34,467 bases of DNA. Origin: Phycisphaerales bacterium. GTDB taxonomy: Bacteria; Planctomycetota; Phycisphaerae; WQYP01. Location of the stretch: positions 1-34,467 of the forward strand of contig WQYP01000029.1 in NCBI GenBank assembly GCA_009781185.1, read 5' to 3'. Numbering within the stretch: the first letter of the stretch is position 1; each line of letters starts with the position of its first letter. The notes beneath the pieces are model-generated. The model was not told where the DNA came from. It searched no databases and worked only from the letters and a program-made list of their open reading frames with translations. Of the stretch, positions 7,776 to 14,793 are shown one piece after another. The translations under genes and the position numbers were made by a program.

Positions 7776-8876
7776 TTACGGTCGTGGTAGCAATTCGATT
7801 TCGGTCATCACGAAGAAATGATCGCTCGGGTAACGTCCGTTTGCGTCTTTGTCCCGGATTAATTCTGCCGGTTTGCTCTTTAGGTCGCTGCTGGTGAAGA
7901 TCAGGTCAGAGGGCAGGGCTGTCCGCGAAACGCCGGTGAAAGCATGCCAATTGCCCCACGCTTCTTTAGGACGTCGTTGGGTGTAATCGAAGCAATCCGA
8001 AAGCACGCCTGCTCCATCGCCTCCATCCGCCGCGGTTTTCCCCACCAGCCTGGCGTATACCTTGGAATTCATGTTGTGATTCATATCGCCCATCAGCACC
8101 ACTTGTGCTCCCGGGTACTTCGTCCGAGCGGCGGCGATTTTCTCGCGAATGCCGGCCGCACATTTCTCCGCAAACGCCTCATCATGTCTCAGGTGCGTGT
8201 TCACGACAATCCACTCTTGTCGTTTGTCTGTGTCTGTCTGTATCTGTCTGTGGCTACTTTCGGTCATGTCGGTAGGGGAGGAGGAGATGGGTTGTCTCTC
8301 CCGCAGCACTGCTAGCGTATAAAATGTGTTTTCCGTCGGGTTTCGCTGCAACTCTCCCGGCAGCACCAGCCCGGCTTCGCCGTCAACGATCTCAAAGCGA
8401 TCTGCTCGAAAGAACAGCGTATTGAGCGAAGCGAAAGTCAGTGTCACCGTTTCCGTCAAGTTTTTGCTGCCCTCCGTTTCCGCGAGCGAGCCTCTTTCAC
8501 TACCTTCTCCCTCTTTCCCCACGCCCGCTCGCGGATAATAGTCGTACCACTTTCCCAACTCTTTGACCAGGTACGCGCCTTGTGCGGGTGTGACCTCCTG
8601 GCATCCAATCAGGTCCGGCCCGTATTTCAGCAGCGTCTTGACCAAAAACTCCCGGCGATTCTGCCAGATGTTCATCCCATCATTCGGACTCGCCATCCGC
8701 ACATTCACGGTCATCGCACGGACGTCGCCCCCCAGCCTTGCCGCCGACATGGACGTGGGCATTTCAACTTGTTTCTCCTCGCTTCGACGTTCACCGCTAA
8801 AGAGCCAGAATCCCAACACCACCAGCGCCCCCGCCACGATCAGGAGAGTAAGAACACGAGAAAATCCGGCCCGCAC
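7776..8876 (-). CDS. Membrane-anchored endonuclease/exonuclease/phosphatase (EEP) family protein
   Basis: I chose GTG 8876 as the start because GGAGG lies five bases upstream (8882-8886). The longer frame to 8996 is read through an intergenic inverted repeat. The 366-residue product has an N-terminal transmembrane anchor (LTLLIVAGALVVLGFWLF) and then a metal-dependent EEP fold. Its motifs are MTVNVRMAS with the metal Asn, LIGCQEV with the catalytic Glu, VVNTHLRHD, VVLMGDMNHN with Asp/Asn, and YPSDHFFV with the final Asp-His. The domain probably acts outside the membrane as a phosphodiesterase or phosphatase on an unknown substrate. Two low-complexity inserts interrupt the fold: a Glu/Gly/Ser stretch (GKEGEGSERGSLAETEGS) and a Thr/Asp/Gln stretch encoded by repeated CTGTCTGT words (8219-8262). 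Confidence 0.87.
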   Translation of the reverse strand: MRAGFSRVLTLLIVAGALVVLGFWLFSGERRSEEKQVEMPTSMSAARLGGDVRAMTVNVRMASPNDGMNIWQNRREFLVKTLLKYGPDLIGCQEVTPAQGAYLVKELGKWYDYYPRAGVGKEGEGSERGSLAETEGSKNLTETVTLTFASLNTLFFRADRFEIVDGEAGLVLPGELQRNPTENTFYTLAVLRERQPISSSPTDMTESSHRQIQTDTDKRQEWIVVNTHLRHDEAFAEKCAAGIREKIAAARTKYPGAQVVLMGDMNHNMNSKVYARLVGKTAADGGDGAGVLSDCFDYTQRRPKEAWGNWHAFTGVSRTALPSDLIFTSSDLKSKPAELIRDKDANGRYPSDHFFVMTEIELLPRP

Positions 8877-8894
8877 GCGTGCCTCCGCAGTGTT

Positions 8895-9014
8895 GAATCT
8901 GGTGATCTGGTAATTTGGTGATCTGGTGATTTTTTCACTCTGGCATTTGGATGGCACTTCCGCATACGCGACAGCGCCAATCACCAGATCACCCAATCAC
9001 CAGATTACCAGATT
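8895..9014. repeat. Inverted low-complexity tract (ATCTGGTGATTTGGT words)
   Basis: Bases 8895-8935 are imperfect tandem copies of ATCTGGTGAT/AATTTGGTG words. Bases 8978-9014 carry the same words reverse-complemented (AATCACCAGATCACC). Together they can fold into a long hairpin between the two minus-strand genes. Confidence 0.75.
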
Positions 9015-9019
9015 AAAAA

Positions 9020-9586
9020 TTACTGGGTAGCCACGAAGCGAGCGATTTGGGCCTGTGCCATGGTGGACATTCGTACGAACCGCAGTGCAGTGCGATAGGG
9101 TCCCTGCGGGAAGTCCGCGAGGTCATCGATTCGCACGACTTCGGCCGCCGCCGCGATCGTCGGCCATTCTTCCTGCCGTAACCGCCCCAGCCCGGCGATC
9201 GCAAACTCCACCGTCACCGGCTGACCCACCGGGACCTGATCGTCAATCTGCACCGACATGCCAGTCTCGCTGATGTCCAGCACATGTCCCTCCAACGGCC
9301 CGCCTGCCTTGCTGAGCACGCGTAAGCTCAACTTCGTGTACATCGGTTGCACTGCCACGCGGCGACGGCGGCGCCGATCCTTGAATTCCGCCACGCCGCC
9401 GGGCATCACACGAAACGGCGAACGGGTCGCCAAGCTGACCCTGGCCGCTTCCATCGCCTCCATCGGCAGTCCGATCGGCAGCTTACGCTCTCGCTTCACG
9501 CTCGACAGACCGCTACCTTGTCGGGGGGAAAACCGGGTGTCGTTTGCGGTCGCCATGGTTCGCTCCGTCTGATCCATAACTCTCAT
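9020..9586 (-). CDS. PilZ-domain protein
   Basis: This protein of up to 188 residues has an unstructured N-terminus and a PilZ domain from about residue 68. KDRRRRRRVAVQP supplies the RxxxR half of the cyclic-di-GMP site, and VLDISETGMSV supplies the D/NxSxxG half. It should therefore bind c-di-GMP and act on an unknown effector. Two starts are equally supported: ATG 9586 has GGAG seven bases upstream, and ATG 9556 also has GGAG seven bases upstream. It could be transcribed from a TATAAT on the minus strand at 9693-9698. It precedes the EEP gene on the same strand, but a 140-base repeat separates them. Confidence 0.85.
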   Translation of the reverse strand: MRVMDQTERTMATANDTRFSPRQGSGLSSVKRERKLPIGLPMEAMEAARVSLATRSPFRVMPGGVAEFKDRRRRRRVAVQPMYTKLSLRVLSKAGGPLEGHVLDISETGMSVQIDDQVPVGQPVTVEFAIAGLGRLRQEEWPTIAAAAEVVRIDDLADFPQGPYRTALRFVRMSTMAQAQIARFVATQ

Positions 9587-9692
9587 CCGATAACTCCAAT
9601 ATCGGCCGAACCTTCTCGGCGCTTAAAGTCTTCGTCCCAAAATCGCCCGATCACGAATAACTCCTGCCCAATCACTACAGCCACATCGTGCC

Positions 9693-9698
9693 ATTATA
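9693..9698 (-). promoter_or_regulatory. Candidate -10 box for the PilZ gene
   Basis: A perfect TATAAT lies on the minus strand about 110 bases upstream of the PilZ start. The sequence at the -35 position (AGGAAA) is poor, so this is only a candidate. Confidence 0.35.
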
Positions 9699-9821
9699 GG
9701 ACCTTGCGGCGGTTGTTTCCTCTAGGGGTCTTTCCATTGAAAGCGTCATAAGTGCAGCGGTACCGCAGAGTTGGCGAAATATCCTGGCGTTCTTGAAAGG
9801 TTTTTCTCTTTTTGTGGTTAT

Positions 9822-9850
9822 TTGACACTTTTATGCAGAACGGTTATAAA
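9822..9850 (+). promoter_or_regulatory. Sigma-70-type promoter for the DksA-lspA-GT41 gene run
   Basis: TTGACA (9822-9827) and TATAAA (9845-9850) are separated by exactly 17 bases. This is close to consensus and implies a transcript start near 9857 and a leader of about 80 bases before the ATG at 9939. Confidence 0.75.
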
Positions 9851-9938
9851 AGTAGGACTCGGCGTCGCGTAGGTTCGGTCAGCCGATCCCCGCCGATGGA
9901 ATGTTTTCCACTCTCGAACATGGCAGGGTTACGTATCC

Positions 9939-10613
9939 ATGGCGAAGAAATCCCCCCCTAAAAAGATGACCAAGGCCGCCGCTCCCAAGAAGAAAGCTGC
10001 CGCTGTCAAGAAGTCGGCAGTCGTCGCCCCTAAAAAAGCAGCTTCTGTCACGAAAGCGGCTTCTACCGCGAAAGCCAAGAGCAAGCCAAAGATTGTTCGC
10101 CAAATTGTCACGAAGTCTCGGTTGCCGGAATCTCCCGCCAAAAAGGCATCCGTGAAGACGCCTGTGAAAGTTCCCGTGAAGGCTTCCGCCAGTTTGGGTA
10201 AGGCGGATCTGCAATATTTTCGCCATCTTCTGCTGGAGAAACGCCGGGAAATCCTCGGCGATGTGGGCTCGATGGAGTCGGAAGCCTTCAAAGGCGGCTC
10301 GAACCTCTCCAATATGCCCATCCATATGGCCGACGTCGGCACGGATAACTTCGAACAGGAATTTACGCTCGGCCTCATCGAGTCCGAGCGCAAAATCCTC
10401 CGCGAAATCCAAGACGCTCTGATTCGCATTGACAACAACACTTTCGGCATCTGCCAGGGCACCGGTAAGCCGATCCCGCGCGTTCGCCTGGAAGCCGTAC
10501 CGTGGGCGAAGTACCGTATCGAATACTCCCGTCTCCTGGAATCCGGCAAAATCGCTCGCGACGAAGAGGGCGCCTCCGAAGAAGAGGCCGGCGGCGATGA
10601 AGACGAAGAATAG
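9939..10613 (+). CDS. DksA/TraR-family protein with histone H1-like N-terminal tail
   Basis: This 224-residue protein has about 85 N-terminal residues of Lys/Ala/Pro repeats (KKAAAVKKSA, AKKASVKTPVKVPVKA). They resemble a histone H1 or nucleoid-protein tail and should bind DNA or RNA. Residues about 88-205 form the DksA/TraR coiled-coil domain, including the acidic tip region (MADVGTDNFEQEF) and the ICQGTGKPIPRVRLEAVPWA segment. The zinc finger is degenerate. Of the four Cys expected as C-x2-C and C-x2-C, only the first remains; the others are Thr, Arg and Tyr. The C-terminus is an acidic tail (EEEAGGDEDEE). DksA proteins act at the secondary channel of RNA polymerase; whether this one does is open. 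A near-consensus promoter lies upstream. lspA starts inside its 3' end. Confidence 0.87.
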   Translation: MAKKSPPKKMTKAAAPKKKAAAVKKSAVVAPKKAASVTKAASTAKAKSKPKIVRQIVTKSRLPESPAKKASVKTPVKVPVKASASLGKADLQYFRHLLLEKRREILGDVGSMESEAFKGGSNLSNMPIHMADVGTDNFEQEFTLGLIESERKILREIQDALIRIDNNTFGICQGTGKPIPRVRLEAVPWAKYRIEYSRLLESGKIARDEEGASEEEAGGDEDEE

Positions 10614-11205
10614 CTCGCTCCCATCCAAACGCGCATACGCATCGCCCGCCGCATGGGTCCGCTTTCTCGTACCTGCTGTCGTGGGCGTGACGGCTGATTT
10701 GTCCTTCAAAGCCTGGGCTTTCCCCGATGGTGTGCCTCCTCCGATTTATCCGATCGGGGGGCCGCAGACACCGACAGGGCGGCATCCGGCACAGTTCTAT
10801 GACCCTCAACCCATCATCGATCATGTCCTTGGCTTTTCCACCACCGTCAATCATGGCGCCGTCTTCGGCTCCTTCCAAGGGGCGGTCGATTGGTTCATTC
10901 CCTTGTCCATCATCGCGATGATCATTATCCTCGGGGTTTTCCTGACCAGTCGCGCTAACCATGCCTTGGTTCATGTGACCTTGGGGATGATCATTGCCGG
11001 CGCCATCGGCAACTTCTACGACCGTATTGTTTTCCACGGCGTGCGTGATATGCTTCGTTTCTATGTCAGTTGGTATCCCTATATCTTCAATATCGCTGAC
11101 GCTCTGCTGTGTATTGCCGTTCCTCTGCTGATGCTCCGCTGGCTTTTTGTTCAAGAGCCTCAAACACAAAACACCTCGCCCCAGCCCTCTTCGCTGGGCG
11201 AGTGA
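10597..11205 (+). CDS. lspA: Lipoprotein signal peptidase (signal peptidase II)
   Basis: Signal peptidase II cleaves prolipoproteins before the lipidated Cys and is an inner-membrane aspartyl protease. The start ATG 10597 is preceded by AGAGG at nine bases and overlaps the DksA-like gene by 17 bases. Family signatures are all present. TTVNHGAVFG is the conserved N-x-GAxFG loop. GAIGNFYDRIVFHGVRDML contains the first catalytic Asp. FNIADALL contains the second. Four membrane segments are visible. The loop after the first helix is longer than usual (PPPIYPIGGPQTPTGRHPAQ), and the 202 residues exceed the usual about 165. The window encodes several lipoproteins for it to process. Confidence 0.95.
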   Translation: MKTKNSSLPSKRAYASPAAWVRFLVPAVVGVTADLSFKAWAFPDGVPPPIYPIGGPQTPTGRHPAQFYDPQPIIDHVLGFSTTVNHGAVFGSFQGAVDWFIPLSIIAMIIILGVFLTSRANHALVHVTLGMIIAGAIGNFYDRIVFHGVRDMLRFYVSWYPYIFNIADALLCIAVPLLMLRWLFVQEPQTQNTSPQPSSLGE

Positions 11206-11218
11206 ATCGAGTGCAGCC

Positions 11219-11653
11219 ATGTCAGCCGATGCCACCTCCCCTTCCGTTCCCCCCGCCCCCCCCCAAAAAAAAACGCAATCTTACGATTGCGGCTCTGATG
11301 GTTCCGCATTCCCTCCCGCGCCCACTCACATGTTTCCCAAGGTACTCCTCCTCTTTGGTCTTGCTCTTCTCATTCTTCTGGCGGGCGGCAGGGCTTATCG
11401 GCTCGTGAAACAATTCGAATGGCTTCGTACCAATGGCATGATCGCGATGCTCGTGAGCGGTCTGGGTGTCACGAGCTGCTTTGCCGGCATCATGCACCTG
11501 GTCGATCAGTTCCTCGCGGCGAAGGCTCGTCCGTGGTACGTTCGCTGGCCTTGTTTCCATCTCAAGCAACTGCTGCTGGTGGTTCAGATTCTTGCGATGG
11601 GTGTGGTTTTGATTGCTGCGGGTGTTTTGCTTTTTAACTTCAAGGTTCCATGA
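11219..11653 (+). CDS. Small three-helix membrane protein of unknown function
   Basis: The C-terminal 108 residues contain three hydrophobic helices (VLLLFGLALLILLAGG, IAMLVSGLGVTSCFAGI, LLLVVQILAMGVVLIAAGVL) and no motif I recognise. The start is uncertain. ATG 11219 gives a Pro/Ser-rich N-terminus read through a poly-C/poly-A run and a family B palindrome (11274-11300). ATG 11330 would give just the membrane part and avoids the repeat. Neither has a strong ribosome site. It lies 13 bases after lspA and overlaps nothing. It probably belongs to the same transcript as lspA and the GT41 gene. Confidence 0.6.
   Translation: MSADATSPSVPPAPPQKKTQSYDCGSDGSAFPPAPTHMFPKVLLLFGLALLILLAGGRAYRLVKQFEWLRTNGMIAMLVSGLGVTSCFAGIMHLVDQFLAAKARPWYVRWPCFHLKQLLLVVQILAMGVVLIAAGVLLFNFKVP
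11274..11300. repeat. Family B palindrome (relative of family A)
   Basis: CGCAATCTTACGATTGCGGC has 7-bp arms CGCAATC / GATTGCG and is followed by TCTGATGG, as in family A. An inverted pair of the same unit lies at 32229-32280. Confidence 0.75.
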
Positions 11654-11672
11654 CCGTTCGCGGGATGTGCCT

Positions 11673-11867
11673 ATGTTGCGACTTTTGAACATAACGATTC
11701 TGTTCCTGTTATTTCTCGTTTTCATTGCGTTATTTTTTCCCATTGCTGCCGCGTTCCAGGCCCATAAGCTCGCGGGGATCGTTGCACTTTTTTTCTTCCT
11801 GCTGATCTTCCTGATTCCACTGGCGTATCTCCAGCGTTATGGCTATTTCCGCCGATCGGGGAAATAA
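11673..11867 (+). CDS. Small two-helix membrane protein of unknown function
   Basis: This 64-residue protein consists almost only of two transmembrane helices (LNITILFLLFLVFIALFFPIA and LAGIVALFFFLLIFLIPLAY) joined by FQAHKLAG. A basic C-terminal tail RYGYFRRSGK suggests a cytoplasmic end. The start ATG 11673 follows a weak GGGA; a longer frame from 11613 overlaps the previous gene and is less likely. It sits 19 bases before the GT41 gene. I recognise no family. Confidence 0.6.
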   Translation: MLRLLNITILFLLFLVFIALFFPIAAAFQAHKLAGIVALFFFLLIFLIPLAYLQRYGYFRRSGK

Positions 11868-11885
11868 TGTTTCACGGGGAAGTTT

Positions 11886-13700
11886 ATGCCGCTGAATATT
11901 GTGAATACGGAAACTCTGCTCGATCAGGCTGTTGCTTTGCATCACGCCAACCGCCTTGCGGAGGCTGAACAGCTTTACAGGCAGATCTTGCAGTTCAATC
12001 CGGTGCAATGGCAGGCATTGCATAATCTGGGGCTGATCGCGTTGTCTGTGGGAAATACCGATCTGGCGCTTGCTTGTGTGACGCGTTCGCTGGAGGTCCA
12101 TGCGGACAATCCGCGGGCGTGGAATACGCTGGGCGAAACGTATCGTGCCAGGCTCGATGGCGGCAAGGCGATTGCCGCTTATGAAAAGGCGATCGCGCTC
12201 GATCCAAATCTTAGTTGTGCGTACAACAATCTCGGCATCGTGAAGGCTCTGACGGGACAAATTACCGAGTCTGTTGTTGCGTGGGAGAAGGCGATTGATG
12301 TTGCATCGCGGGATTCGGCCGGCGCGAATACGCGGGCACTGGCGCTCAATAATCTGGGCAATGTGTATCTCGAGTTGGGCCAGATTGACAAAGCGATCGA
12401 AGCTCATACGCATGTGATGGAACTTGAGCCGGGGAATGCTCCGACCGTCAGCAATCTTCTTCGCGACTATAACCACGATTTGCATACTTCGCCTGAAAAA
12501 CTTCGTGCTATTCATGAGGAATGGTGTGCCAAGATTACCACGGATATCGTGCCGTTGACGCATGTGAAATCGAATGAGCCTGAGCGTCGTCTTCGGATTG
12601 GTTTTGTTTCGCCGGATTTGCGCGAGCATGCCGTTGCATACTTTCTTCTGGGCCTTTTCGAGCAGTACGACCGTTCCAGTTTTGAGTTTTTTTCTTATCC
12701 GATCATCAATCGGCCGGATACGTTCACCGAACGGTTCGTTGCCGGCAGTGCTCAGACGAGGAACTTGGCGGGCGTCGCGGAAGATCGGGCGGCCCGCATC
12801 ATCCGCGATGACCGTATCGACATTCTCATCGACCTCGCCGGGCACACCGCTGGCAATGGTCTGCGTATTTTCGCCCATCAGCCCGCTCCGGTGCAAGCGG
12901 CTTATCTTGGCTACCCTGTGACTGTCGGGCTCAAAACGATTGCGTGGCGGGTCACGGATTCTGTTGCTGATTTGCCGGGGCTGACCGAATTGCACAACAC
13001 GGAAGTTCTCTGTCGGCTGCCGCGATGTGCGTGGTGTTATCGTCCGCCTGTCGATGTGCCGCTCGTGCAAGCTCCCGGCCCGCGGCCATTCACCTTCGGC
13101 TCCTTCAATAGCCATGCAAAGATCACCGATGAGATGATCCGCCTCTGGGCTGTGATCCTTCATCAGGTTCCATACTCCAGGCTGTTGCTTAAGTCCAATC
13201 TTTTTGGAGACCGGGCCATGTGGGCGCAGCTTTATAACCGCTTCGCTGTCCATGGCATTTCCAGCGACCGCCTGATCCTCCGCGGACGGCAAAGTTCCAC
13301 CGCGGAGCATCTGCAGCAATACTACGACGTTGACCTCGCCCTTGATACGTTCCCCTATCACGGCACGACTACTACATGCGAAGCGATGTATATGAATGTG
13401 CCGATCGTTACTCTTGCAGGGAAAACGCATATGTCCCGCGTTGGGGTGAGCCTTCTCACTGCGGTGGGCCTCAACGAACTCATTGCGCAGACGTCAGAGG
13501 AGTACATTGGCATTGCGGTTTGGCTTGCCAGCGATTCGTCTGCTCTGGCGGTTCTTCGCCGGGACCTCCGACCGCGTCTGCTGCAATCGCCTTTGACGAA
13601 TGCTGCTGACTTTGCGGGGCATTTCTGTAATGCTCTTCGCTCTATGTGGCGGCAGTGGTGCGAAGGGGGCGGAAGAGCGGCAGACAAGCCTGCCGGCTAA
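11886..13700 (+). CDS. TPR-containing GT41-type (SPINDLY/O-GlcNAc transferase-like) glycosyltransferase
   Basis: This 604-residue protein starts at ATG 11886. Residues 1-165 hold tetratricopeptide repeats (for example WQALHNLGLIALSVGNTDLA and ALALNNLGNVYLELGQIDKA). From about residue 230 it has the two-lobe GT-B domain of bacterial GT41 enzymes: LRIGFVSPDLREHAVAYF, IDILIDLAGHTAGNGLRIFA, PVQAAYLGYPVTVGL, then FGSFNSHAKITDEMIRLWA and LDTFPYHGTTTTCEAM. This family transfers a sugar from a nucleotide donor to protein Ser/Thr or other acceptors; donor and acceptor here are unknown. The last residues (RAADKPAG) and the stop TAA come from a family H palindrome, so the native C-terminus was probably different. 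Confidence 0.92.
   Translation: MPLNIVNTETLLDQAVALHHANRLAEAEQLYRQILQFNPVQWQALHNLGLIALSVGNTDLALACVTRSLEVHADNPRAWNTLGETYRARLDGGKAIAAYEKAIALDPNLSCAYNNLGIVKALTGQITESVVAWEKAIDVASRDSAGANTRALALNNLGNVYLELGQIDKAIEAHTHVMELEPGNAPTVSNLLRDYNHDLHTSPEKLRAIHEEWCAKITTDIVPLTHVKSNEPERRLRIGFVSPDLREHAVAYFLLGLFEQYDRSSFEFFSYPIINRPDTFTERFVAGSAQTRNLAGVAEDRAARIIRDDRIDILIDLAGHTAGNGLRIFAHQPAPVQAAYLGYPVTVGLKTIAWRVTDSVADLPGLTELHNTEVLCRLPRCAWCYRPPVDVPLVQAPGPRPFTFGSFNSHAKITDEMIRLWAVILHQVPYSRLLLKSNLFGDRAMWAQLYNRFAVHGISSDRLILRGRQSSTAEHLQQYYDVDLALDTFPYHGTTTTCEAMYMNVPIVTLAGKTHMSRVGVSLLTAVGLNELIAQTSEEYIGIAVWLASDSSALAVLRRDLRPRLLQSPLTNAADFAGHFCNALRSMWRQWCEGGGRAADKPAG
13679..13700. repeat. Family H palindrome containing the GT41 stop codon
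   Basis: GGCAGAC-AA-GCCTGCC then GGCTAA. The copy at 2696-2719 reads GGCATGC-AA-GCATGCC then GGCTAA. The TAA is the stop of the glycosyltransferase gene. Confidence 0.7.
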
Positions 13701-13726
13701 ATCATGTTACTTCATCAAAATTTTGT

Positions 13727-14779
13727 TTATGCGTTGACGGAGTCGATCCAGGCGCCGCCGATGAGGCGCTCGGTGGTTTCTTCGTAGCAGACGACGGCTT
13801 GGCCCGGCGTGATCGCGGATACCGCTTCGTCCAAGATAACCGTTAACTCGTCCGGTCCGGTCATCACCGCTGTTGCGGTGGTGGGTTTGGAATTGTAGCG
13901 TACCTTTGCTCGCACCCGTACTGGCTCTCGCGGGCCGGCGGCGTCGTTTTTGAGCCAGTTTACTTCTCTCGCTATGAGCCGTTTTCGCAGCAGTTCTTCT
14001 TTTTGGCCAAGTGTGACGCGGTTGGATTTTGCGTCGATAGCGGTCACGTAAATGGGATAGCCGAAGGCGATGCCGAGGCCTTTTCGCTGGCCGATTGTAA
14101 AATGTTGATGGCCTGGGTGTGTGCCGATCATCTTGCCAGTGGCGTCCACCAATTCTCCCGGCTTGATGCTCTCGGGCGACTTCCGAATGATGAGTTGCAC
14201 GTAATCGTTATCCGGAACAAAACAGATTTCCTGCGAATCCGGCTTGTCGAATACCGGCAGCCCTAATTCCTTGGCGACCGCTCGCACGTCCTTCTTTTCC
14301 ATTGTTCCGATCGGCAGGAGTATTCGCGGAAGTTTTTCCCGTGGTACGCCGAAGAGTACATAGGATTGATCCTTGGATAAATCGAGGCCGCGAAGGAGAT
14401 GCGTTTGGCCGTTCACAGTCGCTGTTCGGGCGTAATGTCCTGTGGCGATGAAATCTGCGTCGATGGTCTGGGCGTAACGCGATAGTTTGCCGAACTTGAG
14501 ATGTTTATTGCAGCGTATGCACGGATTCGGCGTTCGGCCGGCGTTGTACTCCCGCACAAAGTAGTCAATGATTCTGTCGAAATCGTGCTGGAAATTCAGT
14601 GTGTGAAACGGAATGTTCAGCTGATTCGCCACGTACTTCGCGTCCGTTGCGTCGCTTGATGAACATGATTCATGCAGTTGCATGAATACGCCGACGCAAT
14701 CGTAACCTTGGCGTTTCAGCAGCGCTGCCGCCACGGATGAATCCACCCCGCCGGACATTGCTACGACCACTTTCTTCAT
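13727..14779 (-). CDS. mnmA: tRNA 2-thiouridylase
   Basis: MnmA thiolates U34 in tRNAs for Lys, Glu and Gln using ATP and a sulfur relay. The 350-residue length is typical. The ATP PP-loop is SGGVDSS at residues 9-15. The first catalytic Cys is in NPCIRCNKHLKF and the second in SQEICFVPD, with the family signatures FIATGHYAR, DQSYVLF and FTIGQRKGLG. The C-terminal beta-barrel ends ITPGQAVVCYEETTERLIGG. The start is ATG 14779; a longer frame to 15202 runs into alaC and is not used. No clear ribosome site is visible. It follows alaC by 14 bases and is convergent with the GT41 gene. Confidence 0.96.
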   Translation of the reverse strand: MKKVVVAMSGGVDSSVAAALLKRQGYDCVGVFMQLHESCSSSDATDAKYVANQLNIPFHTLNFQHDFDRIIDYFVREYNAGRTPNPCIRCNKHLKFGKLSRYAQTIDADFIATGHYARTATVNGQTHLLRGLDLSKDQSYVLFGVPREKLPRILLPIGTMEKKDVRAVAKELGLPVFDKPDSQEICFVPDNDYVQLIIRKSPESIKPGELVDATGKMIGTHPGHQHFTIGQRKGLGIAFGYPIYVTAIDAKSNRVTLGQKEELLRKRLIAREVNWLKNDAAGPREPVRVRAKVRYNSKPTTATAVMTGPDELTVILDEAVSAITPGQAVVCYEETTERLIGGAWIDSVNA

Positions 14780-14793
14780 GCGGTGATCAAAAA

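Noticed and set aside
8895..9014. CRISPR-like array
   Set aside because: Words are short, inexact and inverted, with no unique spacers of regular length.
10375..11235. 286-residue minus-strand frame opposite dksA-like and lspA genes
   Set aside because: Both plus-strand genes have family motifs; this one has none.
11730..13430. 566-residue open frame on the minus strand opposite the GT41 gene
   Set aside because: The plus-strand product has clear TPR and GT41 motifs; the reverse frame has none.
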